Assembly: GCA_002964805.2 (NCBI GenBank)
Contig: PUDQ02000041.1
Location: forward strand, 1 to 39,024
Source: Trametes villosa
Lineage: Eukaryota > Basidiomycota > Agaricomycetes > Polyporales > Polyporaceae
DNA length: 39,024 nt
Reading direction: 5' to 3'
Positions 21,301-32,479 of this stretch are shown here, one piece after another. Position numbers and translations under genes: made by a program. Under the pieces are notes generated by a model that saw only the letters and a list, made by a program, of their open reading frames with translations, did no database searches and was not told where the DNA came from. The number at the start of each line of letters is the position of its first letter. Positions within the stretch are counted from its first letter, which is position 1.

Positions 21301-22286
21301 GCACTGTACGTAGTCGAGTCGAGCGCGGGCCCGGTTGAGTGCAGTTTGCGCGTCCGAGCATGTCTGGTCCCACCACTGCCGCGACTTGTTGCAGATGCGG
21401 ATGGGGTAGGCGTTGGCTGCCCAGGAGTAGCGCAGGCAGTCGTATAGGGTGTCGACCGCGCCGCGCAGCTCCTGCTCGGTTTGGATGGGTGTGTGGGGGG
21501 GGGTAGGCGTTGTTGGGCAGCGGAGATGACGTTCTCGAGGAACACCTTCTCCGCCTCTGATTTGGGCCGTATTCCAGTCTCACTCTCAAGCGACCACAGC
21601 GGGGCAGGGATGGTGATGTGTATGACAGTGTGGTCAGAGAGGCCACGCTCGTCTGCGGTGACGCGGATGTCATATAGAATGGGAGGGCAGTCATCCAGGA
21701 CCCACACGAGGTCGATGACCGTGGGGCGGAAGCCGGGGCGGTGCGGGAAGTGTGTGTGTACAGCCGGAGGGGAGAGGAGGCGCAGTCCGAGGTGCGCATG
21801 CAGATCAGAGACCTCGCCTGTCCGCGCAACCGAGTCGGGCGGGTAGTCCGCGTCCCAGACATGTGAGTGGGTGTTGTAGTTGCCGCCGGTGACGTTGATG
21901 ACGGGCAGGGTGTTGATGATGTCGGCGAGGTACTCGACGGCGTAGTTCCGCGCGTCATTGTAGACATTGAGGATAGCGACTGGGTCCTGAGACAGGTCGA
22001 GGCAAAGGAGGAGGAGCATGCAGTCGCGGTGCGACACTGCAGAGTTGAGCATGAGGATGGCGTTGACGGGACGGCGACTGACATGACGGACAACACGCAT
22101 GTCTCTGCGCGCCTCAACCAGCGTCCACGCGGGGTGGAGCTGGGTTCCATACAGCATATTGTCTTTGGTGCGTTCAGCCGGGCCAGCGGGCGAAGCAGAG
22201 GGGATGGGGCGGATGGGGCCGTACCAAGGCTCCCAGTGTAAGCACACAACATTGACACCCACCGACGTGCACTGCTCCAGAACCAT
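18377..22286 (-). pseudogene. LINE ORF2: endonuclease, reverse transcriptase, RNase H (broken)
   Basis: In order: an endonuclease with CLHWEPWYGPI (conserved EPW), GGNYNTHSHVWD (normally GGDxN) and RGLSDHTVIHI; then a linker; then the reverse transcriptase with IPKPYKDDYS, LTFNVAHFFPS, TSQGSALSPIL and FYVDNG; and RNase H with LVLFTDGSS, IFSDSENSL and HYCPGHSNITENKAIDAD. The last codons are FSFNDTPRDDD with stop at 18377. Catalytic Asp is replaced by Asn in the endonuclease motif and in both reverse-transcriptase metal-binding motifs. In-frame stops lie near 21165, 20789, 20164, 19474 and 18553. Frameshifts occur at two nine-base G runs (21495-21503, 19706-19714) and near 19125. The N-terminus of the endonuclease looks short. 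Confidence 0.85.
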
Positions 22287-24120
22287 GTGTGTATGTTAGG
22301 GGGAATGATTAACATTGTGATATATGACATGGAGGGAAGTGCTCATAATAGGCTACGTAAGGTCGCTGTTCCTGCCCTTGCCCTTGTTGTTTCTCCCCTT
22401 CCTCCTCCCTCCGCGAGCCTGGGTGGGCGGAGCAACAGAAGAGTCCTGGGGGGGCAAGTCAGCTTGGAACGTATGAGTGATGTCGCGACCAAAATGCACG
22501 CGCGAGCCTGAGCGTTGCGCGCCGGTGGGAGCCAGGTCCGGAGCTGCGGATGAGAAGGAGATGCGAGCAGCAATGGTGGGGATGCGGGACTTGTACCACT
22601 CCTTGTCGTGGCAGTGGCGGAAGAACTCGCACACCGAGTCGTTGGCATAGTGGGCGCCGCCACAGTTGCAGCAGCAGGCGGCCATCAGGTAGTGGGTGTC
22701 CGCCTTGTGGTTGCCACTGCAGCGTGGGCAGATGTCGTGCGCCGACAGGCAGTCGCGCTCCACGTGGCCTCACAAGAAGCAGGTGCCGCACTGGGCCACC
22801 GTCTCACAGGTAGGCATGAGAAAGGGGGTGACAGGGCAGAGGCCGTCCATGAAGGCAATGAGGATATGAAGGAGGCGGTCGGCAGCAGAGTGGTGTTCGT
22901 TGTCCGAGACGTCGATGACAAGCCTACGCGAAGTGTTGCCGTCTTGGGTGTTTGCCCACCGGAATTCCACGTACGGGTCTTCGACGTAGGGCCACCAGAC
23001 AGGATGCTTGAAGAGGACCGCCGCCGCAGCGCGCGGTTTGATGGGTTGGCAGGCGCCGTCGACACACAGGACACGGCGGAAGGCGAGGGGGGAGCGGTGA
23101 AGGTAGGGCCTTGCCCGCATGCCCTTGCGGGGGACAAGAGGGAACAGGGCGGCCGCGCGCGTGCAGGAAGATCACGACAGTGCGTGTGGGCGGGCGGTTG
23201 AGAATGATGTTGAGATTGCCAGGTGTCGTCCACTGGACCGTGCTGACGTTCCAGTTGCGCAGGTCGTGGGATCGCTTGAATGCCGTATCAAAAGTGGACT
23301 TGATGACCGCCGGGCTCAGGCGGGTGTTGTCAGGCGGGCGGTTGCAGGTGAAGATAATGTATACGATCCGCTCCCAGTTTGCCGGTGGCTTCTTGAAGTG
23401 GTCTTGCACCTGTGCGCGCCCGCACCTACACTACGGCGCCGTAGAGACAGTCGACAACACCCGCGAGGCAGGGCGGGGTCCAGGGGCAGGCGAGCGGAGT
23501 CAGTCAGCGAACGAGGGCTTCGAAGACGAGGGGTGGGAGGGGAGCGGGGACGGGGTGCGCAACGCACAAGACGAGGGGGCCTGGGACGAGCACAGCTCGC
23601 CCAAGTCAAAGGGGTCCTCCCCGGTGGTCTCGTAGTCCATGGACCAGTCAGCCGAGTGCCGGGTGTCGTCGCCGAACAGGATGTCCTCCATCCACAGCGG
23701 CGACGGCCAGCGAGCAGGCGCATTGCTGATCCGGTCACCAAGAGAGGGGCGAGGCGGTACAGGCGTGTCCGGGGCTTTGTGGGCGTCTGGATGCCACACG
23801 GAGAGCTCAAGGCCAGAGGCAGGCACCGGGGACAGGGATGCACGGGGGCAGAGACTGAAGATGTCAGAGGGGAGGATGCGGGGGCGGCAGCCCGAGCGGG
23901 TGCAGGAGCTGGCACACGGGCGGGCACCGAGGGCACCAGGAGGTTGACGACGGGGGCCGGAAGGGCAGCAGGTTCAGGCTGGGGGGAGGGGGGCATTGCA
24001 GGGCCACAGAGCTGCCGGAGGCGCACCGTGTCGTCCGTGTACTGGTACAGGACACCACCGACGTGATCGAGAGAGCGGCTGATATTGTGGGCAGTGGTGT
24101 TGAGGCCGTCCAAGGTGGAG

Positions 24121-27086
24121 TTACGATTGATGAGGAACGAAGAAATCGTTTCTTATGGGGTGAGCTTCCCGCCAACTCGCGTCACGGAAAGTCGACCCCG
24201 TGGGAAAAATATTTTGAGACTCAGCTAATCCAACCTTAGATTTCAAACAAGCGCCACATACAACTCCCACATACAAACTTGGGGTTAGGGTCACAGCCCA
24301 TTAGAGAATCTAGGGTTAGAGACTAGATCAAGCACACAGCCACCCTGACTGCTTGCTAGCCTTGCTCTAATGCTCTATGGTGGGCGCCTGTGTAACCCTA
24401 GGTGGCACAGCATGGGCAATCACTCTCCCCACCACTGTTTGAAGCCACAAGGTATGCTACTAATCCTTTCATAAGGGGTATACACATTGATTACATATCA
24501 GGAGTATGACAATAATAGTGACATACTATCATTCCATGCTGAGATTAGGAAGCCTTTCTTCACGACCATACTTCAGTCACAATACACTGAGGAGTGATCT
24601 TGCTACAACAGCTTTATTGGTAACTGTACCAACATCTAACACTGTCTCTTTACATATACTGAGGTCTTTGAAACAAAGTATTGCAGTCAATGCCTCTTTG
24701 GCTGCTCATTCAACAATGAGATATCAAATTGTGCATAATCATGGAGCCTTAATGCTATTCTGAAAGGATGTACCCTGATCAGTTAGGTCTTGAAACCAGC
24801 CTCCTGATGGTATATAACACATGCATTTTGGATACAAATTGAAGGAGGTATGGGCCATGCATTGCCCACTGTCTCTCAATGGGTGCTAATGAGTGTTCTT
24901 TTGCCACATACCAGCAGCAGTGATGACTCAGGTCAAAGCTGAAAGCCACCATTAGATAGCCCTTAAAAATGCCTTCTTAACGGTATACTACACTTGCTGT
25001 TTCAGCAAAAACTGGATGTGCTGTGGCTAACAACTTATCAGAAGATCTAGGCTTTGGGGCGCTAGCATTGTTTCAAATGAAGTAGAAACCCCTTTAGCGC
25101 AATAACTAGAGGGTATTGGGCCACAGGAGCAATCACATCAGGTAGCCCTTGACTATAGGTGTATTAAGGAGCAAAGATATACACCATTTAGTAAGGAGAC
25201 TACTGTGTGAACAGCAATTTACTGCTTTTTTGCTTGGTGAATGAGACATTAATGGTTTAAAGGGACAGAGGGGTGCTTGTATCACAATTACACCTCTAGC
25301 TGCTTTTCAAAGCTAAGCGGGATCTAATGAGATTATACTGGTCAGTTCAAATTGACTGTACACTGATGTACAAACTTGATAAATGGTTTATATGCCCATC
25401 AGACAAAGTATTGTGGAGAATATGTTGGTCAATGATACACATAAATACCCCCATGTTGTTGAGGTCAGAAGCACCTTCCTAACGGTATATCACACATCCC
25501 ATTTGAAGCAAAACTGGGGGAGCAGTGGCCAAAAGAACTAGAGGAGGGGGCAATAATGTAAGCTGTGGCTGAGAACAAACAAGTACAAAGCGGGAGGCAC
25601 GCTGACGCCTTTGTACATGTTTGGCTCCCAACACAAATGCTTTCATTTTGGGCCACTGGATAGTCCAAATATCATGTATCATATGTCGTTAGAAAGCTAT
25701 GAGTGAGCAGAATCCAATGGTATACAAATTGGGATGTAGTCATTACCATGACAGTCATGGTTAGAACTTCAATTCCCCATTAGTGCCACAATTCAGCCAC
25801 ATTCAGCTTTCATGGCTCATATCTCAGTATAATGTGCACAAACCCCCCAGATGTTATATACCATTGGATTCAGCTCCTCATTCTCTATTCAATGGGATAT
25901 GCTATATGCTACAATAGTACCCATAGGCTGCATAAATACTCAAATAGTGTTTAAAATAACAGCACTGTATAGTATAATCAATTTGTCCAGGGTTTTTAGC
26001 GTGATACCATGGCCCCGTCAATGAAACACCTCCTGTGGTGTGCTAGGCAGACAAATGCTGAGGTGTTACATCCCCGTGATTGTATTATATCAAGAGGATA
26101 AGAGGAACATAAATATCAGCTGTGGCTGAAAACAAACAAAGCCAAAGCTGATGGCAGGGAACGCGATCAGCTTTGGTCTTGTTTGGCTCTTCATCCAAAT
26201 TCCTTTGTATCTCAAGCTCAGGTAGTCCAAATTAAGTGAAACAAGTGCTGGCAGGAAACTATCTATGAGTAGGATCACACTGTGTACAAAGTATGATGTA
26301 ATGTCCTCTATAGCACTCACAATTAGAGCAACAATCCCCCATTAGTGCCACAGTTCAGCCACATTGAGCTTTGCTGGCTTACATCTCAGTCCTTTGTGCA
26401 CAAACCCCTATAGTGATATATGTCATCAGATTCAGCTTTTTAAGATCTGTCTAATGGTTCACACTTAGTATCCCAAACATGGTTACAGTCCTTGAAACTA
26501 TTAGTAGTATTAGATCAAGCTCTTGTACATAACAAGCAAATAAAGTAAACCCTTGTTGATATGCTGATTGAGTGTTACTGCAGGGGAAATATATACAAAA
26601 ATGCCCCTACATCCAAGAAGTCAATCATTATAGTCAGTAAGGTCTAGGCCTTCCATGCTAGGGTGTTCAATTATCAGTAAGCAAGGCTGAAATACTCAAT
26701 CAGATGCCAAAAATCCAATCAGTTGCTCGCAATGCTGTAGAGGATGTTCTATAAAAAGACAATTGTGGCAAAGGGACATGTATACTCACTGAATCAGAGC
26801 AGTGTCCAGTGTACATTGCTTGTTCTATGTGTAAGATATTTAGCACCCCTAGTACCCTTTAGCAAATGTCTTTTGGCCCAAGGAGTAGGCAGGTTCAAAT
26901 CAACCTGATGTTGTCAGTGAATCCTGAACTTTGACATATGGAGGTAGATCAGACCTGTTTGTCAAAGCCACATAGTGCAATGCTCTATGTTAGCTATTCA
27001 GCATACTTAGAGGTGTTGATATATGATTATAACCTCTGCAAAACCTCATCAATCGGACATGCCAGTATTGGCCCTCTACCCCCAAG
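24121..27086. mobile_element. Non-coding repeat element, copy A (2966 bp), inserted in the LINE
   Basis: It starts TTACGATTGATGAGGAACGA, ends CCCTCTACCCCCAAG and is matched end to end by copy B at 27841-31307. It is AT-rich and has no long open frame. CGATTGATGAGG at 24124-24135 recurs inverted (CCTCATCAATCG) at 27044-27055, 31 bp inside the right end. Excising exactly 2966 bp restores the LINE ORF1 frame, which fixes the insertion. TTA follows both the left junction (24121-24123) and the right one (27087-27089), compatible with a 3-bp target duplication. No transposase, reverse transcriptase or LTR is seen, so it is non-autonomous and its class is unclear. Confidence 0.75.
26142..26176. repeat. 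Short hairpin in copy A
   Basis: CCAAAGCTGAT (26142-26152) pairs perfectly with ATCAGCTTTGG (26166-26176) around a 13-nt loop. The same place in copy B (30088-30140) has a longer hairpin. Confidence 0.8.
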
Positions 27087-28899
27087 TTAAGCAAGGCCCA
27101 GATAGCATACGACTCCCTGGGCAGGAGCTTGCGGAGGAGCCTGTGGTGCTTCCGGAGAGTCCAGGTGATGTTGGAGATGAGGCCTACCATACGGCTGGCA
27201 ATGGGGTTGAACCGTTGCACACCCAACGAGAGGACGGGCTCTTCGTTGGGTTTGAGGATGTCAGTGTTGTCGTCCACTGGGGCGTCAGCCATGGCTTGGC
27301 TTAGCTGGGGGTCACTGTCCGCCTCCGCATCCGCATGGGTGACCCAGCCGTCATCCACGGCTGGTAAAGCCGCGGGCTGAGTAGAGTTCCCCGCCGCTGC
27401 AGCAGTCACCCCAGCCCTACTGGGATAGCCAGCAAGGGGGGAGGGGGTGTGGATGCAGTGGCGGGAAGGGACGGGGGTCTCTGGGGTTGGTGAATCAGTC
27501 GGGGAGCGCATCGGCTTGGAGCGGAGCGTGCTCATTGGCGTGGTGAAGGTCTGAGGAGGGCTTCGAGCCCCCGGTGGGGAGGCTCGATGCGCCATAGAGT
27601 CTCGCGGCGAGAGGGGGCCCGTCGACGAGGAGGAGGATGAGCAGGATAGTGTGACGTGGACCGGCGCCTATTTGAGATGATGGTGATCACAGGTCAAGGA
27701 AGGTGGCACTCAATCATATTGACGGGGCCCTATCACTTCCTGGTGTTTCACTGAGTAGGATCATCCCTGACCATCAACTTGCCTACCAGAGTGGGGTCAT
27801 ACACATTTGTAGCATGGTTGTAAGACAGCACCCCTCACTATTACGATTGATGAGGAACGAAGAAATCGTTTCTTATGGGGTGAGCTCCCAGCCAAATCCT
27901 GTAACGCCAATCCGACCCCGTGGGAAAATATTTTCAATCTCAGCTAACAAATCATTAGATCTGAAATAAGCGCCACATACAACTTCCACATACAAACCTG
28001 GGGTTAGGGTCCCAGCACATTAGAAACTTTAGGGTTAGAGGCTAGATTACCCACACAGCCACCCTGACTGCTTGCTAGCCTTGCTCTAATGCTCACTGCT
28101 GGGCGCCTGTGTAACCCTAGGTGGCACAGCATGGGCAATCACTTTGCCAGCTGCTATCTGAAGCAGAAGAGGGCGCTAATAGTGCTTTTATAGGGAGTAA
28201 CACATTGCGTACAACTTTGCACTGCAATAGTGATGGTGATAGTGATATGGCATCACCATGGCAACATTAGGTAGCCAGCTGTGTGTCACAACCATATTTC
28301 AGTAATGTATATCAGAGTAGTGAACAATCAGGTTAGTAAAGAGCAATGCTTTATCAGGCAAACACTGTAGGCTCTGGTACACACCTAGGGTAGGTAGCTC
28401 AGTACAAGTGTTTTGTCTAATCATTGTTGTCGGATAGGCCAAGGTGCATTGTGGGGTATCCTTGGTCTTTAGGCTTGTACAGCAGCCTGATTGGTAGCTC
28501 TATACTGCAATCAATGTCTCTCTGGCTTGTAGAGGTTTTTACAGGCTGATAAAAACTGAGGTCGTGTCAGATGTTGGAACCAGAGAAACTTAGAACACTC
28601 ATGCCCTGATCAGATAGAGCTTTGAAGCAGTGTCCTAATGGTATATGGCACATGCAATCTAGATACACACTGGAGGAGGTATGAGCAAAGCAGTGGCCAT
28701 TATGGCCCTTAGTAGACCATTTTAAGCAGTAATTTGCTGAATACCGTGCATTGTGATATGCAATGCCATTCTTGCTTAGCACCATTAGATATCCCTTACA
28801 AATTCCTTCCTAACGGTATTACAACACTTGTAATTTGGATATAAAATGAATGAGCTATGGCCAAAATACCGTAAAAAGCGCCCATCTTTCAAGAAAATT

Positions 28900-28971
28900 T
28901 GGCCAAGGCCCTTGGGTGCTAGTAGAAGTCGCTGGGCTGGGACTTCTACTAGCGCCGAACGGACTTGGCCA
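28900..28971. repeat. 31-nt-arm hairpin with mismatches at every third base
   Basis: The left arm 28900-28930 and right arm 28941-28971 flank a 10-nt loop (GCTGGGCTGG). The inner 13 bp are perfect (GCTAGTAGAAGTC / GACTTCTACTAGC). The only mismatches fall at 28908, 28911, 28914 and 28917, that is, every third base. Weaker similarity continues outward. Copy A has no counterpart here. Confidence 0.85.
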
Positions 28972-29550
28972 TATCTTGCGTTTGGGCACTTATTTTGTGG
29001 GAGGAAAAGACTCTAAGAGCTCTGCTTTAGAATGTAGTAAAACAGCGTTAGTGCAATGAATAGAGGGTATAGTGCCACAGAAACAGTCACATCAGGTAGC
29101 CCTTAACCACTGGTGTATTGTGGAGTAAAGATATACACCATTTAGTAAGGAGACTACTGTGTAAACAGCGATTTACTGCTTTTTGGCTGGGTGAACAAGA
29201 CATTAATGGTTTAAAGGGACAGAGGGGTGCTTGTATCACAATTACATCCCTTGATACTTTCCAGGCCTAAGCAGGGTCTAATGATATTATAGTGATCAGT
29301 TCAAATTGACTGTACACTACTGTACAGGCTGAGTAAGTGATTTATCTGTCCTTCTAATGAGGTTTTACAGAGGAGATGATGGTCATTAATATATGGAAAC
29401 ACCCCCATGTCTTAGAGCTCATGAGCACCTTTCTAATGGTATATGACACCTGCCATTTGGACTAAGACTGGAGGAGCAGTGGCCAAAAGAACTAAAGGAG
29501 GGAGCAATAATGTAAGCTGTGGCTGAGAACAAACAGGTACAAAGCTGATG

Positions 29551-29605
29551 GCCGCACGGCAGAGGCCTGGGGTCAAAATCCGACCCCAGGCCTCTGCCGT
29601 GCGGC
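29551..29605. repeat. Perfect 24-bp-arm hairpin
   Basis: The arm at 29551-29574 (GCCGCACGGCAGAGGCCTGG and four more bases) is followed by the loop AAAATCC and its exact reverse complement at 29582-29605. It sits between AAAGCT and AGCTTT, where copy A has a different, shorter and imperfect structure. It is GC-rich within AT-rich surroundings. Confidence 0.9.
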
Positions 29606-30087
29606 ATGACAGAAGCTTTGGTTATGTTTGGCTTCCAATGCAAATCCTCTCACAAATCCTTTATATCCAGCCCCTGGATAGTTAAGGATTACTCTAGCAC
29701 CCATAAATAGGGCAACAAATGCTCATTAGTGCCACAATTCAGCCACATTCAGCTTCTATAGCTCATTTCTCAGTACAATGTGCACAAACCCCCCAGGTAT
29801 TATATACCATTGGATTCAGCTTTTTGATACCTATTCAATGGGATATGCCATACATTGTAAAGACAATCACAGGCTGCATAAAATCCCAAATTGTGCTCAA
29901 AATGGGAGCAGTGTATAGCATAATCAATCTGTCCAGGGTTTTCAGCATGAAACCATGGCCCAGTCAATGAAATGCTGGCTGTGGTGTGCTAAGCAGACAA
30001 ATGCTGAGGTATTACATCTTGTTGAATGCATTACATCAGGAGGAAGGGAGGGACATTGATGTCAGCTGTGGCTGAGAACAAACAAAG

Positions 30088-30140
30088 CCAAAGCTAATGG
30101 CAGGGAATGCGGAATCTGCGTTCCCTGCCATCAGCTTTGG
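30088..30140. repeat. 24-nt-arm hairpin, extended form of the copy A hairpin
   Basis: The arms 30088-30111 and 30117-30140 differ at three places, which would be G-U pairs or close to it in RNA. The outer part CCAAAGCT...AGCTTTGG is shared with copy A at 26142-26176, but the inner arm GATGGCAGGGAACGC is present on both sides only here. Confidence 0.85.
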
Positions 30141-31307
30141 TATTGTTTGGCTCTTGACACAAATCCCTTTGTATCTCGAGCTCAGGCAGTCCAAATCAAG
30201 TGAAACAAGTGTTGGCAGGAAACTATCTATGAGTAGGAACACACCATGTGAAAAGTATGATGTAATGTCCACTATAGCACCCACAATCAGAGCAACAATT
30301 CCCCATTAGTGCCACAGTTCAGCCACATTGAGCTTTGCTGGCTTACATCTTGGTCCTTTGTGCACAAACCCCTACAGTGTTATATGTCATCAGATTAAGC
30401 TTTTTAATATCTATCCAATGGTGCACACTTAATATCCCAAACATAGTTACAGTCATTGAAACCATCAGTAGTGTTAGACCAGCTATTGTACATAACAAGC
30501 TAATCAATCAAGCCGTTGTTGATATGCTGATTGAGTGTTACTGCAGGTGAAATATACATGAAGATGACCCTACATCCAAGTATTCAATCATTATGTTATT
30601 GATAACAGTGGAGACAGCAAACCAAGTTCATTCCCTCAGATTTATAGCTGCATCTGATATGTATCTGCTATGTCGGGTAAATTTCAAGTCCCGTTAGGTT
30701 GTTTCTGCTGATAAAATCTCTATGGAAATGCCAGAAGGATGGCTTGGAAATTGAATAAGCCAGCATGTTGAGCAAGAAAGGAGATCAAACCATCATAAGA
30801 AGCTTGAGCAATACTAGTTTTCAAACATCTGGAGATATAGTCAGTAAGGCCAGCCCTTTTATGCTAGGGTGTTCAATTGTCAGTAAGCAAGGCTGAGATA
30901 CTCCTTCAATTGAATGCCAAAAATCAAATCAGTTGCTCACAATGCTGTAGAAAATGTTCTCTAATAAGACAATTGCGGCAAAGGGACATGAATACTCACT
31001 CACTCAGGGCAGTGTCCTGTGTACATTGCTTTCCCTGTGTGTAAGATATTGAGCACTCCTTGTAGTCTCTGGCAAATGTCTTCTGGCCTTACTACATATG
31101 AAGAGTAGGCAGGATCAAACCAACAAAATGCTGTCAATTGGTCTTAAACTTCGACATATGGAGGTACATGACACCCCTTTCTTAAAGCCACGCAGTGCAA
31201 TGCTCTACGTTAGCTATTCGGCATACTTAGAGATGTTGATATATAATTTTAATTCTCTGCAAAACCTCATCAATCGGACATGCCAGTATTGGCCCTCTAC
31301 CCCCAAG

Positions 31308-32479
31308 TAGGTCCAGGCCTAGGTCCAGGTCAATCAGCCTGCAGGTCATGCCCAGATCTAGGTTGCTGGTGGGAAATCTGGAGTACCTATAGGTTTGGAT
31401 CTGGATAACCTGTAGGTTGACCTATGCTCTACTCTACAGGCTGGTGCTCTAGCTAAAGCTTGCAGGTTCAAGGAGAGTGTTATTGCAGTATGTAAGTATG
31501 TAACATGTCCTACTGACAGGAGTTACACTTGAATTACACTCGTGAGTTGTTCCCACCGCATAGACACTGCCGCTTTGGACTCTTGCTACAGTGTCAGTTC
31601 TAATCGCAGTCACAATGAGAGCCCCTCCTTTGGGCTATTATTTCAGTGTCAAATGAGGGCACGGTCTGGCTTTGAGCATAACAGGGAACACTTCATACCT
31701 TCTTCAACAAGACACCAAACATTGCACTATACAAAGACAAACTACCACAAACCAGTCAGTCGACAGCCAATCAAACCTGGTAGAAATGCATTTGAAAATG
31801 TACAGACACTCAGTGTGGCGCCCCCCACGTTATGGATTAGGCAGTGTACTCAAACAAAAATAGGTAGTCCTGCACGCCAAATGCAGTGACAAGATTGGAG
31901 ATGTCCACCCATGGTGTGCATGTGTCACTGAGGGGTCCTATCTCAACTAGATGAGGCAAGCGGCTCTGCAGACTGTACGTGACATTGATGGGCCTGTGTT
32001 ACGCCCCGTGCGACCTCCGACACCTGCGGACTCAACTCCGCTTTTGGTCCGCTTACTTTGCACTTATCGGAATTAACTCTGCTTGTCTGACTTTCAGACT
32101 TACTTACTGCACTTTTCCACTTATATTTCCAAACCTTCATCACACCATTTCCTTCATGACAATAGCCTTATTGTCTTCCCCGACTTCCAACCTTATTCCA
32201 CTTTCTACCTTCCTTATTAGTCTGCTATTATTTTTGTGGCATAGCAATTAACTTGTAGTCTATATATTCGTAGCTGGTATGTTGTAGCTACTCAGTTTGG
32301 GTATCTTGTTTACCCCTTCATCTGTACACTCCTACTTGTTGTACAGTAGCTCCAACCTTTCTAGTCTGGTAAGTCTGACATTCCAGTATTGGACCTCGGG
32401 ACATTGAACCTGTCCACCTGCAATTGCTGAAAAGCAATACTGGTCTTTGACCCACTCTTGATATATAGAGACATGGGAA
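31308..32479. other. Non-coding stretch between copies B and D
   Basis: No gene is seen. It begins with repeated AGGTCCAGG phrases. A possible old solo LTR (TGTTACGCCCC at 31997 to about 32380, with TATATATTCG near 32268) is suggestive only. Confidence 0.3.

Larger units (their letters stand above)
22353..27595 (-). pseudogene. LINE ORF1 (gag-like, zinc knuckles), split by copy A and frameshifted
   Basis: The N-terminal piece runs from the ATG at 27595 to 27087: a Pro/Ser-rich start, then ISNITWTLRKHHRLLRKLLP and SYAIWALLN. Removing 24121-27086 continues in the same frame into STLDGLNTTAHNISRSLDHV. Frame then shifts near 23.84 kb into a segment with SPLWMEDILFGDDTRHSADW. It is interrupted by a TGA near 23500, continues through KKPPANWERIVYIIFTCNRP, and shifts again near 23.15 kb. 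The end carries zinc knuckles: CGTCFL-stop-GHVERDC (stop inside a CCHC motif), then CPRCSGNHKADTH and CNCGGAHYANDSVC, ending with a basic RKGRNNKGKGRNSDLT. The product would bind the element's RNA. Confidence 0.8.
18190..27700 (-). mobile_element. Decayed LINE (non-LTR retrotransposon) with RNase H, interrupted by copy A
   Basis: Reading down the minus strand there is an ORF1 with zinc knuckles, then an ORF2 with an APE-type endonuclease, reverse transcriptase and RNase H. This is the layout of fungal LINE elements with RNase H. The ORF1 start (27595 down to 27087) is separated from the rest (24120 down) by the 2966-bp element at 24121-27086. The outer ends are approximate. The 3' side below 18377 is non-coding and has a GT microsatellite near 18277-18290. 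There are at least five frameshifts and about seven nonsense codons, so the copy is dead. Confidence 0.85.
27841..31307. mobile_element. Non-coding repeat element, copy B (3467 bp)
   Basis: It is in the same orientation and has the same two ends as copy A. It shares recognisable blocks throughout, for example CCCTGACTGCTTGCTAGCCT near the left and AATCGGACATGCCAGTATTG at the right. It is about 500 bp longer, partly because of large hairpin inserts at 28.90, 29.55 and 30.09 kb and a stretch near 30.6-30.85 kb that copy A lacks. No long open frame exists. The left flank is CACTA and the right flank TAGGT, so at most a 2-bp TA duplication fits. Confidence 0.75.

Noticed and set aside
21200..22330. 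376-codon open frame in another frame of the LINE
   Set aside because: Ser/Thr-rich shadow; the overlapping frame carries the endonuclease motifs.
27841..31307. CRISPR-like or LTR interpretation of copies A and B
   Set aside because: No regular short repeats with spacers, and no identical direct repeats at the ends of either copy.
31997..32380. Possible solo LTR starting TGTTACGCCCC with a TATATA near 32268
   Set aside because: The right end and target duplication could not be confirmed and no second copy is in the window.
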